Positions 35,131 through 44,336 of a stretch of 64,000 nucleotides of DNA are shown piece after piece. Under the pieces are notes generated by a model that did not search any database, was not told the DNA's origin, and saw only the letters and a list, made by a program, of their open reading frames with translations. Location of the stretch: contig OW818656.1 in assembly GCA_942492965.1 (NCBI GenBank), forward strand, positions 1,922,001 through 1,986,000, in the 5' to 3' direction. The DNA is from Sphingosinicella sp942492965. GTDB lineage: Bacteria; Pseudomonadota; Alphaproteobacteria; Sphingomonadales; Sphingomonadaceae. The position numbers and the translations under genes are program-made. The stretch's first letter is position 1. Every line of letters starts with the position of its first letter.

Positions 35131-36080
35131 TGAAAGACCATGCCGCGTCCGAACGTAGGGATGCCGCCGCGGCCTGGGTCGCCCGGATCGACGCGGGCGG
35201 CTGGGCCGACGCCGATGAAGCTGAGCTACAGGTATGGCTCGAAGAGGATTCGCTGCGGCGCGGCGCGCTGCTCCAGGCACAGGCGGCCTGGATGACACTC
35301 GACAAGGGCGAGCCTGACGTGGCAGCGCGGACGGAACCGGCGGGTCGGATCAGCCGCCGTGGCCTGATAGCCGGCGGCGGTGCGGCGCTGGCCGCCAGCG
35401 TGCTGGGCGGCGTGATCTGGTCGCGGTCGAACACCAGCTACGTCACTGCCGTTGGGGAAATCCGTCGCATCCCGCTGGCCGATGGGTCGACCGCCGTGAT
35501 CAACACGGCGACGAAGCTGGACATCAGGTTCGCAGAGGCCAGCCGCGAAGTCCGGCTCCGACAGGGAGAAGCCTGGTTTCAGGTTGCCAAGGATCCGGGC
35601 CGCCCATTTATCGTCGAAGCCGGTAATGTGCGGGTCGTCGCGGTCGGCACGGCCTTTTCCGTGCGACGGCGCGATGGCCGTGCCGAAATCCTCGTCACCG
35701 AGGGAGTGGTCGAAGCCTGGGCGACAGGTGCCGAGGGTCATGTGATAAGGCTGACGGCTGGGCAGCGCGCGCTGGTCGCCGACAATGCGGCGATCTCGCA
35801 TGAGCCATCGGCGCCGTCGTCGGTTGATCGCGCGCTAGCCTGGCGTGGCGGCAAGATCGTCCTGGTAGGCGACAAGCTGTCCGATGCGGTGGCGGAGTTC
35901 AACCGCTACAATCAGCGACAAATTGTCCTCGTTGATCCGGCGATCACCGGCGAACAGTTCGATGGCATGTTCAGCACCAACGATCCCGAAGGCTTCGCAA
36001 TCGCGGTTCGGAGCAGCCTGAGCGTCCCGGTCGATCTGTCCCAACCCGGTGAAATCCGCGTCGGCCGGCCGCGCGGCTGA
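35130..36080 (+). CDS. FecR-type anti-sigma/signal transducer
   Basis: 316 residues. N-terminal cytoplasmic DUF4880 region (DAAAAWVARIDAGGWADADEAELQVWLEED), a single membrane segment about 75-95 (GLIAGGGAALAASVLGGVIW) preceded by ISRRG, the periplasmic FecR domain (TAVGEIRRIPLADGSTAVINTATKLD...) and a C-terminal secretin/TonB-short-like part (GDKLSDAVAEFNRYNQRQIVL). It relays the signal from the STN domain of the receptor to the sigma factor. It starts within the sigma factor stop codon. Confidence 0.9.
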   Translation: MKDHAASERRDAAAAWVARIDAGGWADADEAELQVWLEEDSLRRGALLQAQAAWMTLDKGEPDVAARTEPAGRISRRGLIAGGGAALAASVLGGVIWSRSNTSYVTAVGEIRRIPLADGSTAVINTATKLDIRFAEASREVRLRQGEAWFQVAKDPGRPFIVEAGNVRVVAVGTAFSVRRRDGRAEILVTEGVVEAWATGAEGHVIRLTAGQRALVADNAAISHEPSAPSSVDRALAWRGGKIVLVGDKLSDAVAEFNRYNQRQIVLVDPAITGEQFDGMFSTNDPEGFAIAVRSSLSVPVDLSQPGEIRVGRPRG

Positions 36081-36097
36081 CAGATGTGACATTTTTT

Positions 36098-36124
36098 GGA
36101 GGGATTTTCATCGGTCAGGTCTCT
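36098..36124 (+). promoter_or_regulatory. ECF-type promoter upstream of the receptor gene
   Basis: GGAGGGATTT, six bases, then GTCAGGTCTCT, matching the site at 34468-34494 in 19 of 21 defined bases with identical spacing. It lies 18 bases after the fecR stop and 45 bases before the receptor ATG. Confidence 0.65.
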
Positions 36125-36168
36125 CCATCCCCAGGCGGGCAAAGGGGCACGCCGACCGGGGGAACGAT

Positions 36169-38568
36169 ATGATGCAGGGTTTTGGGCGAAACGCGCTGCT
36201 GGCTTCGAGCGCGCTCATCTTCATGATCGAGACGCCGGCGATGGCGCAGACCAAGTCTTTCGACGTACCGGCGCAGGCCGTGCAGTCGGCGATCGGCGCG
36301 CTGGGCCGCCAGGCCGACATTCAAATCATCGCGGCGCGCAGGATCACGGCCGGCAAGGCCGCCAATGCGGTGCGCGGCGATATGACGGCGCAAGAGGCGC
36401 TCGCTGCCCTCCTCGCTGGCACGGGGCTCACCGTCTGGCAGACCGGCCCGCAGACCTACACCGTGATTGCGGCGGGAAACGGCCAGGCCGGCGATAAGGT
36501 CTCTTCATCGGCCGCCGAGGTGTCGGTCGAGGCGAGCGAGATCGTCGTCACCGCGCAGAAGCGCGAGGAGCGGCTTCAGGACGTGCCGGTTCCTGTCGCG
36601 GTGTTGCGGACCGAGGAGATGGGCATGCGCGAGCAGACCCGGCTCGAGGATTATTACAGCAAGGTGCCGGGGCTCAGTCTGACCTCGACCGAGCCCTATG
36701 GCGGATCGACGATCGCGATCCGCGGCCTTGTGACCGGTCTGTACGCCAGCCCGACCGTCGGCGTGGTTGTCGACGATGTGCAATATGGCTCGCCCACCAG
36801 CGGCGGCTTCGGCTTCCTGACGGTGGAACTGGACCCGAGCGACCTCACGCGGATCGAGGTGCTGCGCGGCCCACAGGGCACGCTCTACGGTGCGAGCAGC
36901 CTGGGCGGCCTCCTCAAATATGTGACGGCGGCGCCCTCTACCGCCGGGTTCAGCGGCCGCGCTCAGGTCGGCATCTTTGGGATCGAGAATGGCGACGGCC
37001 TCGGTAAGAGCGCGCGAGGAGCGGTCAACGTGCCGTTTGGCGAGAACGCCGCGATACGGGTCAGCGGCTTCGGGCGGTTGAGCCCCGGTTACATCGACGA
37101 CCCCAGTCATGGCATCAAGGGCGTCAACAAGGCGGAGAGCTATGGCGGCCGCATCTCGGCGCTGTTCCAGATCGCACCCGATGCCACGTTGACGCTGGGC
37201 GCCGTGATTCAGAACGACAATGCCGATGGCAATTCGGTGGTCAGCCTGAAGCCGGGCCTCGGCGACTTGGAGCAGGATAATCCCCCCGGCACCGGCGGCT
37301 ATCGCAAGAAGATCCGGATCTTTACCGGCAAGATCGCGGCCCAGCTTGGGGAAACCGAGCTCACCGCGGTCAGCGCCTATTCGATCAACAAGCCCTTCCT
37401 GCGGTTTATCTACAACGGGCTGAACCTCCCGCAGCGCGTGTCGTCGAAGCGGTTCACCCAGGAATTCCGCGCGCAGACGCCGATCGGTGAGAGCATTGAT
37501 TGGCTCTACGGCGCCTTCTTCTCCACCGAGAAAAGCCATATTACCCAGCAGGGCTTTTTCGTCGATCTCATGACCGCCGAGCGCCTTGGGCCGAACGTTC
37601 TGGAGTTCGACACTCGCAACGCCTTCCGCGAATATGCCGCTTTCACCAATGTCCGGGTTGAATTGGCTGAAAGCTTCAGCCTCGGTATCGGCGGGCGGCT
37701 CAATCATAACAAGCAGCGCTATCAGCAGACGGCGGGCGGGACCGCCATCCCCAATGCGCCGAACGTCGGCCCCACCGTGCGGTCGAAGGAAACGTCGTTC
37801 ACCTATGTGGTGGCGCCCGAATATCATGTGACGCCCGATGTCATGATCTATGGCCGGCTGGCGTCCGGCTACCGGCCCGGTGGCCCTAATACCCAGGCCG
37901 GCTTTGCGATTCCCGCGACATACAGCGCCGACAAGACGGTGAATTATGAGATCGGCCTCAAGGCGAATACGCCGTCGCGGCGGGGCTATTTCGAAGCGTC
38001 GCTCTATTCGATCGACTGGAAAAATATCCAGATCGCACTTCAATCGCCGCCTCCGGCATCGGTCGGCTATACCGACAATGGCGGGAGTGCGCGGAGCCGC
38101 GGCGTCGAGGTGTCGACCGAGTTGAAGCCTTTGCCCGGCATGGTCCTATCAGCCTGGTCCGCCTATAATGAAGCCGAGCTGACCGAGAATTTCCCGGTTA
38201 TAAGCCCGGTGCCGGCGCGAAAGGGCGAGCGGCTGCCCTTCAGCCCCAAATGGTCGGGCAGCGTTTCCGCCACCCAGACGTTCGACATAGCCGCAGGCAC
38301 CACCGGATCGCTCGGCGGATCGCTCAACTATGTCGGCAAGCGATCGGGCGGGTTCAAGGCGTTCATCGGCGGGCCGCAACCGACCTACGCCAAATATGTC
38401 CGCGTCGATCTGCACGCCGGTTTCGAGACCGGATCGTGGGGCCTTACGCTGTTCGCGAACAATGTGACCGACAAGCGGGCGATCATCGCCGGGGATGTGG
38501 CGATCTCTCCAGACTTCAACTTCATTCAGCCACGGACACTGGGCCTGTCGATCGCGCGCACCTTCTGA
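36169..38568 (+). CDS. TonB-dependent transducer with N-terminal STN domain
   Basis: 799 residues from the ATG at 36169 (a second ATG follows directly). Signal peptide 1-27 (...METPAMAQ region). STN domain about 30-100 (FDVPAQAVQSAIGALGRQADIQII...LAALLAGTGLTVW), which contacts FecR. TonB box SEIVVTAQKREER, plug with RIEVLRGPQGTLYGASSLGG, and a barrel ending LGLSIARTF. It is the signalling receptor for the FecI/FecR pair upstream. The downstream S12 hydrolase and MFS suggest that the ligand is an organic nutrient, perhaps a peptide-like or ester compound, not a metal chelate. Confidence 0.93.
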   Translation: MMQGFGRNALLASSALIFMIETPAMAQTKSFDVPAQAVQSAIGALGRQADIQIIAARRITAGKAANAVRGDMTAQEALAALLAGTGLTVWQTGPQTYTVIAAGNGQAGDKVSSSAAEVSVEASEIVVTAQKREERLQDVPVPVAVLRTEEMGMREQTRLEDYYSKVPGLSLTSTEPYGGSTIAIRGLVTGLYASPTVGVVVDDVQYGSPTSGGFGFLTVELDPSDLTRIEVLRGPQGTLYGASSLGGLLKYVTAAPSTAGFSGRAQVGIFGIENGDGLGKSARGAVNVPFGENAAIRVSGFGRLSPGYIDDPSHGIKGVNKAESYGGRISALFQIAPDATLTLGAVIQNDNADGNSVVSLKPGLGDLEQDNPPGTGGYRKKIRIFTGKIAAQLGETELTAVSAYSINKPFLRFIYNGLNLPQRVSSKRFTQEFRAQTPIGESIDWLYGAFFSTEKSHITQQGFFVDLMTAERLGPNVLEFDTRNAFREYAAFTNVRVELAESFSLGIGGRLNHNKQRYQQTAGGTAIPNAPNVGPTVRSKETSFTYVVAPEYHVTPDVMIYGRLASGYRPGGPNTQAGFAIPATYSADKTVNYEIGLKANTPSRRGYFEASLYSIDWKNIQIALQSPPPASVGYTDNGGSARSRGVEVSTELKPLPGMVLSAWSAYNEAELTENFPVISPVPARKGERLPFSPKWSGSVSATQTFDIAAGTTGSLGGSLNYVGKRSGGFKAFIGGPQPTYAKYVRVDLHAGFETGSWGLTLFANNVTDKRAIIAGDVAISPDFNFIQPRTLGLSIARTF

Positions 38569-38585
38569 CGGTGCGGCCGGAAAAG

Positions 38586-40169
38586 ATGTCTGCCTCCGCG
38601 GGGGCTACAACCTTGGCGCCGCTCGCCATCGATCTGCCGTCGATCGATGCCATCGTCGATCGCCTGGACGTCATGGGATGTCCGGGCGGCGCGATCGGCG
38701 TCGCGGCGGCGGGTCGCACGGTCTTCCGCCGCGGGTTCGGGCTGCGCAGTCTCGACGGGGAACAGAAGGTCACGCCCCGGACGAGACTGCGCATCGCCTC
38801 GATCTCGAAACATGTCACCTGCCTCGCCTTCCTGTTGCTGTGCGAAGACGGGTTGGCCGATATCGATGCGCCGATCGGCCGTTATCTTCTCGATCTCGCA
38901 GCGCCTTTGCGTGATGCCACGATCCGTCAGTTGATGGCGCACACCAGTGGCATTCAGGATGCGCATGATGCCATCTGGAATCTCAGCGGCACCGGTATCG
39001 GGCTAACCAGCGGTCAGATCCTTGATCAATATCGCATGCTGTCGGGCCGCGACGGCGCGCCGGGATCGGCCTGGCGCTACAGCAATGGCGGCTATTTGCT
39101 GATCAGTGCTGCGATCGAGCAGATTTCTGGCCGTTCGCTAGAGGCGTTTCTGAAGGATCGGATATTCGACCCGATCGGCATGCGCGACACGGTGCTGCGC
39201 CGATCAGACTTCGATTTCCTCGCCAACAGCGCGCAACTTCACATGCGCCACGGGGACGGACCCTTCGATCGATCCTGTCTCGGCACCGAATGGGCCGGCG
39301 AAGCGGGTATCGTCTCGTCGATCGACGAAATGCTCCTCTGGATGCGGCACATGGATGCGCCCGTCGTCGGCCGCGCGGAAAGCTGGGCGGCGCTGCGGAC
39401 GACGCAATCTCTGGTGGGGGGCGAAGGCACCGGCTACACTCTAGGGCTGCTGGCCGACGAGTATGCCGGGCACAGGACCCTATGGCATCCGGGCGGGGTC
39501 ATGGGCGGCGGCGCCGCGATGATGAAGTTTCCCGACGCCGGGCTCGATATCATTGTCGCCGTCAACCGCGAGGATCTCGACGCGACCGCTATCGCCCATG
39601 ATGTCGCCGGCTGCTGCTTGCCGCTGGCCGAACGCAAGCACGTCTCCGGCCGCACCCTGGATGGCGTCTATCTTTCCAATACCGGCCCGACGGTCGTGCG
39701 GTGTCGCTCGACTGGGGAGAGCCAGTTCGTCTCTGTGAACGGCTTCGAGCTTCGCTTCGATTGGGTGGCCGAGGATCGGCTTTTGCCTGCGCCGCAATGG
39801 CGGTTCTTCGCACAGGAAATCCAGCTTCTCGGGCCGGGCGAGATTCGCTTCGTCGAACGGGGCCGGGCCGAGCATCTGATCGCCGCGCCGGAAGAGGCTC
39901 ATGATGCGGCCTTGCCCGCGGGCCGCTTCGGCTGCGCCATGGCATCGGCGGAGGCGCTGCTGTCCGGCAGTCGCGATAGCCCGACCATGCGCGTGTGCGG
40001 TCCCTATGGGAGCGTCCTTTACAGCCTTGAACACCTGACGGGCCGCCACTGGAGGGCGTTCCTTCCGACGGAGCCGCGCTGGGGCGGCATCCTCGCCTTC
40101 GATGGTCTGCAGCGCTTCTCCTTCACAACCATGGGCAACGCCGCGCTGCCGTTCATGCGGTGCGACTGA
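38586..40169 (+). CDS. serine hydrolase of family S12 (D-aminopeptidase/esterase-like)
   Basis: 527 residues from the ATG at 38586, 17 bases after the receptor stop. Penicillin-binding-type triad: Ser72-x-x-Lys75 (SISK), Tyr165-Ser-Asn (YSN), His301-Pro-Gly (HPG). The catalytic part covers about 1-330. A beta-rich C-terminal extension of about 190 residues makes it close in length to the D-aminopeptidase of Ochrobactrum, which has two extra barrel domains. No signal peptide, so it acts in the cytoplasm on an imported substrate. Candidates are D-amino-acid amides/peptides or esters. Confidence 0.85.
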   Translation: MSASAGATTLAPLAIDLPSIDAIVDRLDVMGCPGGAIGVAAAGRTVFRRGFGLRSLDGEQKVTPRTRLRIASISKHVTCLAFLLLCEDGLADIDAPIGRYLLDLAAPLRDATIRQLMAHTSGIQDAHDAIWNLSGTGIGLTSGQILDQYRMLSGRDGAPGSAWRYSNGGYLLISAAIEQISGRSLEAFLKDRIFDPIGMRDTVLRRSDFDFLANSAQLHMRHGDGPFDRSCLGTEWAGEAGIVSSIDEMLLWMRHMDAPVVGRAESWAALRTTQSLVGGEGTGYTLGLLADEYAGHRTLWHPGGVMGGGAAMMKFPDAGLDIIVAVNREDLDATAIAHDVAGCCLPLAERKHVSGRTLDGVYLSNTGPTVVRCRSTGESQFVSVNGFELRFDWVAEDRLLPAPQWRFFAQEIQLLGPGEIRFVERGRAEHLIAAPEEAHDAALPAGRFGCAMASAEALLSGSRDSPTMRVCGPYGSVLYSLEHLTGRHWRAFLPTEPRWGGILAFDGLQRFSFTTMGNAALPFMRCD

Positions 40170-40171
40170 CC

Positions 40172-41446
40172 ATGGCCGCGACGATGATCACGCATCCGGA
40201 CGAAGGGCGTGTCGGGAAGCCCGCGCACCGTCCTCATGACCAGCTGCTGCTGCTGATGCTCTCGGGTTTTGCCAGCGCCTTCGCGGTCACGACGATTAGC
40301 CCGATCCAGGAAACACTCAAGGCGTCGCTGGCGCTAGGTGACGGCCAGATAGGTCTGCTTCAGGGGCCAGCGCTCGCTCTTCCCATCCTGCTTGGGGCAC
40401 TGCCGCTCGGCCTGGCGATCGACCAATATCGGCGGACCGCGCTGATCTTGTTCTTTTCGGTACTGCAGGTCGCCGCCACGATCCTGCCCGCGCTGTTCGG
40501 GGGTTTCCTCGTGCTGCTCGCATCGCGCTTCGTGGTGGGACTGTCCGCGACGGCGATCAGCACCACGATCTTCTCCTTGCTCGCCGATATCTACCCGCCC
40601 GATCGTCGCGGGCGGGCGAGCATGATGATCGTCATCGGGCAGAGTCTCGGGGTATCTGCAGCTTTCGGGTTCGGCGGCTTCCTGCTGGATTTTCCGGCAG
40701 GCCGCGATTGGCGATGGCTGCTGCTGTGGCTCGCCACGCCGTTGGGTGTCGCTGCCCTGTCGGTCCTGTTTCTCCGCGATCCCCTCCGGACAGGATCGGA
40801 CGAAAAGGCGTTTGGCGTCGCTGTCGCCCTGCGCCGGCTTTGGGGTGTGCGCCGCCTGATGCTGATCCTCCTCGCCGGTTTCGCCGCGACCAAGATCGCC
40901 CATGTCGCCGCGCTCACCTGGACGGTGCCGGCTTTCATCCGTGATCTCGGCCTATCGATGCAGGATGCCGCCGCCGCGATGGCGGTCGTCGTCCTGATCG
41001 GCGGAGTCGCCGGCCCCTTGGTCGGCGGCTTTATCGCGGACCACTGCGAACGGACCGGCGGCGCGCGCCTGACCATGTTGGCGCTGGCGCTGCTCGCCCT
41101 TTCGACGCTGCCGCTCGGCTGTTTCGGGTTGGTCTCCGATCCCCTCCTGGCCTTCGCGCTGGCCGCCCTGTTCATGACGATGATCTTCGCGATCCTGGTA
41201 GCCGGCATCACCCTGTTCACGGTGATCATGCCGGCTGAAATACGCGGCCTGTCCTTGTCAGCACTCAGTGTGGCGGAAGTGGCGTTCGGCCTCGGCCTCG
41301 GGCCCGTCACGGTGCCCACCACTTTGTCGTTCCTCGGCGAAGGCGCGATGGTGGGCATGGCCCTCGCCATCGCCTGCACGGCCTGTGCTGTCGTTCAAAT
41401 GATCCTGTTCCTGTGCGGCGGGCGCTTCTGTCGGCGACATGCTTGA
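40172..41446 (+). CDS. MFS transporter
   Basis: 424 residues from the ATG at 40172, two bases after the hydrolase stop. Twelve hydrophobic segments, with an MFS loop pattern between helices 2 and 3 (GLAIDQYRRTALI) and LADIYPPDRRGRASM after helix 4, as in spinster-like and organic-acid carriers. Last gene of the FecI-receptor cassette. It would move the receptor substrate, or a product, across the inner membrane. Substrate unknown. Confidence 0.88.
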   Translation: MAATMITHPDEGRVGKPAHRPHDQLLLLMLSGFASAFAVTTISPIQETLKASLALGDGQIGLLQGPALALPILLGALPLGLAIDQYRRTALILFFSVLQVAATILPALFGGFLVLLASRFVVGLSATAISTTIFSLLADIYPPDRRGRASMMIVIGQSLGVSAAFGFGGFLLDFPAGRDWRWLLLWLATPLGVAALSVLFLRDPLRTGSDEKAFGVAVALRRLWGVRRLMLILLAGFAATKIAHVAALTWTVPAFIRDLGLSMQDAAAAMAVVVLIGGVAGPLVGGFIADHCERTGGARLTMLALALLALSTLPLGCFGLVSDPLLAFALAALFMTMIFAILVAGITLFTVIMPAEIRGLSLSALSVAEVAFGLGLGPVTVPTTLSFLGEGAMVGMALAIACTACAVVQMILFLCGGRFCRRHA

Positions 41447-41447
41447 A

Positions 41448-41863
41448 GCAGGCCCAATCTGGGCGCACTTCCTAGCCCACAGGCGCACCGCCCATCCCGC
41501 GAACGTCAGCCAAGGCTCCGTCTGCCACAAGGCGAGCCGGCCCTCCGTCATCTCGATCATCGCGATCAGTGGCACCGCGAGCCAGCTGAGCGGTGGGACG
41601 ATCGGCGGCCCCGACGCCCGCGCCACGGCTTCGAGCGACGCGAACAGCGCGACCGCGATCATGATCGGCAGCAGGACCAAGCCGATCAGCTCCAGCCGAC
41701 GATGCCCGTCTGTGCGCCCGCTGCTGATCAGCAACATCTGGGCGAGGAACAGCAGCATCCACGCGGTGAACACCGCGCCGTGAAGATGGATGGCCGGGTG
41801 AGCGACAACAAAGGCCGCCCGGTCTCGTGCGCGATCCCATGCGCATCCTCGTCCTGCCAGAAG
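41448..41863 (-). pseudogene. remnant of a multi-helix membrane protein
   Basis: Reading leftward, one frame gives FVVAHPAIHLHGAVFTAWMLLF, then LAQMLLISSGRTDGHRRLELIGLVLLPIMIAVALF and further hydrophobic sequence to about LTFAGWAVRLWARK. This HLHGAVFTAW...HRRL pattern is familiar from uncharacterised sphingomonad membrane proteins of about 250 residues. There is no start codon at the proper end, and the frame runs into the antisense of the MFS gene at the other. Both ends appear lost. Confidence 0.5.
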
Positions 41864-42111
41864 TACAGTGCCCAGCGGAACACGCGCGCTGGCCCGTCAG
41901 GCGCCACGAAGCTAACAAGACCGACCGTTCCCGCGCCACCTGTGCGCGCGACCACCGAATTGGTTGTGCCGCCACTTAGCTCACTACGACCGCTGCCAGA
42001 TGGAAGCCCCGTGCGGGGTGGAAGTACGTAAAGCGAACAAAGTGCGGTGGAGCTGAAAGCAAAGAGTGCAAAAAGTAGATGGTGTGGGAAGCGAACTGGA
42101 AAGCCCGACTT

Positions 42112-42134
42112 TAACGGTACATTTGACAGTACGA
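42112..42134. repeat. arm-type repeats beside the internal att-like site
   Basis: TAACGGTACATT at 42112-42123 followed by TGACAGTACGA at 42124-42134: two degenerate copies of the TGACGGTACATT motif seen next to the integrase. They are about 55-75 bases left of the att-like sequence at 42188, as at the right end near 53975/54039. Confidence 0.5.
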
Positions 42135-42187
42135 CACCCACGCCAATAACATTCAACTAATTGAAATAATAAAAGAAATTTTTCCAC

Positions 42188-42206
42188 TTCGATCCCGGCC
42201 GTGCCA
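42188..42206 (+). other. internal att-like sequence
   Basis: TTCGATCCCGGCCGTGCCA resembles the 3' end of a tRNA and matches the attL core at 10 of its first 13 bases. The sequence just before it (GAAATTTTTCCAC) resembles that before the right end (GAAATTTTCCC at 54027). No tRNA can be folded around it. Probably the right end of the first element. Confidence 0.4.
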
Positions 42207-42247
42207 CTTTTCGGAAAGCCGCCTGCAACAGCAAGGCGCCCGCCGTC

Positions 42248-43420
42248 CTAAACGGGCAACCCCACATAGTTTTCCGCTATACTTACCTGCGCGGCGCGGC
42301 TCGATGAGATGTAATCGAGTTCAGCGGTCTGCATGGCGCGTTCGAAGGGGCCGTCATCCTGAAACCTGTGCATCAGACGTGTCAGCGACCAACTGAAGCG
42401 CTCGCATTTCCAGACACGGCGCAGCGCCTTTGCCGAATAATCGGAGATGGCATCGCGGTCGGCCTTTCGGAAGAAGCGGGTGAGCGCGTCCGCGGCGTAG
42501 TGGACGTCGCTCGCCGCGAGGTTGAGGCCCTTCGCGCCGGTGGGAGGAACGATATGCGCGGCATCGCCGCAGAGCAGCAGGCTCCCGTAGCGCATCGGTT
42601 CGAACACGAAAGAGCGCAGCGGTGCGATCGATTTCTCGATCGCCGCGCCGCGCGTCACCTGCGAGCGCGCCGCGGGCCCAAGACGGAGCGAAAGCTCATC
42701 CCACAGCCGTTCGTCGGGCCAGTCCTCCAGCTTTTCGGTGATCGGCACATCGATGTAATAGCGGCTGCGCGTCGCGCTGCGCATCGAAGCCAGGGCGAAG
42801 CCGCGTTCGTGCGCGGCGTAGATCAGCTCTTCGTTGCACGGCGGTACGTCAGCGAGGATGCCGAGCCATCCGAACGGATAGCTGCGCGCGAAAACCTGCC
42901 CAGCGGCTGGCGGTATCGCCTGGCGGCTCGGCCCGTGGAACCCGTCGCAGCCCACGATGAAGCGTGTGTCCACGCGGTGCTCACGCCCGTTCTTCCGGTA
43001 GGTAACGTAAGGGGCCCCGCCCTCGATATCGCGCAATGCGACCTCGGCACAATCGTAGCGAATCTCAAGGCCGCGCGGCGTGCTTGCATCCATGAGATCG
43101 CGGGTCAGTTCGGTCTGGCCGTAGACGACTACATGTCCACCAACGAGGGCTTCGAGGTCGATGCGGATCAGCCGCTCGCCGTCCGCCAGATTGAAGCCGT
43201 CATGCTTCAGGCCTTCGGCCTTGAGCCGGGCGTCGAGACCCAGCCGCTCCATCAGATCGACCGTGTTCCGTTCGAGCACGCCGGCGCGTATGCGAGAAAG
43301 CACGTGGGCCGGATCGCGGCGTTCGAGCACCATGCAGCCTATGCCTGCGCTGCGCAGGCTGTGGCCGAGCAGCAATCCGGCCGGACCCGCGCCGATGATG
43401 CAGACCTCTGTTCGCGCCAT
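42248..43420 (-). CDS. pobA: 4-hydroxybenzoate 3-monooxygenase-like flavoprotein
   Basis: 390 residues, same length as PobA. FAD motif GAGPAG (10-15), RIRAGVLERNTVDLMERLG, VVYGQTELTRDLMDA, GCDGFHGPSRQAIP, SATRSRYYIDVP (the substrate-site Ser/Arg/Tyr region of PobA), EKSIAPLRSF, CGDAAHIVPPTGAKGLNLAASDV and the C-terminal IAENYVGLP. It should hydroxylate 4-hydroxybenzoate or a close analogue to protocatechuate using NADPH. It is the last gene of a leftward operon with a LigI-like hydrolase and an aldolase; no ring-cleavage dioxygenase is present here. Confidence 0.92.
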   Translation of the reverse strand: MARTEVCIIGAGPAGLLLGHSLRSAGIGCMVLERRDPAHVLSRIRAGVLERNTVDLMERLGLDARLKAEGLKHDGFNLADGERLIRIDLEALVGGHVVVYGQTELTRDLMDASTPRGLEIRYDCAEVALRDIEGGAPYVTYRKNGREHRVDTRFIVGCDGFHGPSRQAIPPAAGQVFARSYPFGWLGILADVPPCNEELIYAAHERGFALASMRSATRSRYYIDVPITEKLEDWPDERLWDELSLRLGPAARSQVTRGAAIEKSIAPLRSFVFEPMRYGSLLLCGDAAHIVPPTGAKGLNLAASDVHYAADALTRFFRKADRDAISDYSAKALRRVWKCERFSWSLTRLMHRFQDDGPFERAMQTAELDYISSSRAAQVSIAENYVGLPV

Positions 43421-43432
43421 CGTGCATGTCCC

Positions 43433-44323
43433 TCAATCGGTGCCGAAGCCGAACAGTGCCCTCGGATTGTCCACCAGGATGAGCTTTCTGTCGGCGTCGT
43501 CGGGTGCCCACAGTGCGAGCTGGTTCAGTAGCGCGCCGGTATCGCGGCCGCCGTCCGGAATATGCGGCCAGTCCGATCCCCAGATCGTTCTTTCCGGGGC
43601 CGCGCGAACGATCGCCTTCGCGATGTCGTCCACGGCGTCCATGCCGCGCTTCTTCGCGAGCCGGTAAGGCGCGCTCGCCTTGAGCCAGCACTGTCCGCCT
43701 TTGAGAAGCGCGAGCAGGCGTTCGAAATCAGCCTCGGTGAGGCCGTCTTCCTCCAGCATGTAGCCCATATGATCGATGACGAAATCGATCTCGAGCGTCG
43801 CCAGGAAATCGATGAGATCGCGAACGATGTAGCCGGGCGCGTAGAACTGCAGATGCCAGCCGAGCGGCGCCACCTTTGCTGCCGAATCGAGGATGAAGCG
43901 CTGGATCTCTGCAAGCGGAAGCGCGCGCCGCTTGAAGAGGTCGAGCCGGATTCCACGCACGCCGACGGCGTGCCATTCGCGAAGCGTATCCATGGCGATG
44001 TCGGGCTCGATCATGACGACGCCGCGCGCGGCGCCCCCCGAAACCTTGAGAGCGTCGATCAGGCAGCGATTGTCGGTATCATAAAAGCTCGGCTGCACGA
44101 TCACGAAAGAATGCAGGCCGAGCACGTCCATCACCGTCCGGTAGTGGGCGAGCTTCGCATCGGGCAGCGTGTACTGTGGATAGCGGACGCTGGGATAGGT
44201 TTCGAGCGGGCCGAACACGTGCATGTGCGTGTCGCAGGCGCCCGCCGGCATCGCGAAGCGGGGGTGTTCCAGCGAGTCCGCATCGCGCATCGGCTGCGAG
44301 ACAAGAGGTTCGATGGGAATCAT
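43433..44323 (-). CDS. amidohydrolase-2 family lactonase, LigI-like
   Basis: 296 residues. Metal-type HxH in CDTHMHVFGP (His33, His35), a conserved IDHMGYML, GSDWPHIPDGG near the end, and the closing NPRALFGF. Closest by pattern to 2-pyrone-4,6-dicarboxylate lactonase (LigI) and related TIM-barrel hydrolases. In protocatechuate 4,5-cleavage LigI opens the pyrone; that would fit with PobA. It could instead act on another lactone. It starts 13 bases from the aldolase gene and ends 12 bases before pobA. Confidence 0.85.
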   Translation of the reverse strand: MIPIEPLVSQPMRDADSLEHPRFAMPAGACDTHMHVFGPLETYPSVRYPQYTLPDAKLAHYRTVMDVLGLHSFVIVQPSFYDTDNRCLIDALKVSGGAARGVVMIEPDIAMDTLREWHAVGVRGIRLDLFKRRALPLAEIQRFILDSAAKVAPLGWHLQFYAPGYIVRDLIDFLATLEIDFVIDHMGYMLEEDGLTEADFERLLALLKGGQCWLKASAPYRLAKKRGMDAVDDIAKAIVRAAPERTIWGSDWPHIPDGGRDTGALLNQLALWAPDDADRKLILVDNPRALFGFGTD

Positions 44324-44336
44324 GTTGCGCGTCTCT

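Larger units (their letters stand above)
41864..42247. other. intergenic stretch with att-like end, no intact gene
   Basis: A leftward frame (about 41864-42060) has protein-like pieces such as GTVGLVSFVAPDG and VFRWALYFWQDEDAHG but no start, domain or ribosome site I can support. From 42050 the DNA becomes AT-richer and leads into the repeat at 42112 and the att-like site at 42188. Confidence 0.45.

Noticed and set aside
41702..42031. Rightward 109-residue frame after the MFS gene
   Set aside because: No start signal or recognisable domain; it is opposite to the membrane-protein remnant.
42188..42206. 3' end of a second tRNA gene
   Set aside because: It looks like a T-loop and CCA end, but no D arm or anticodon arm can be formed upstream.
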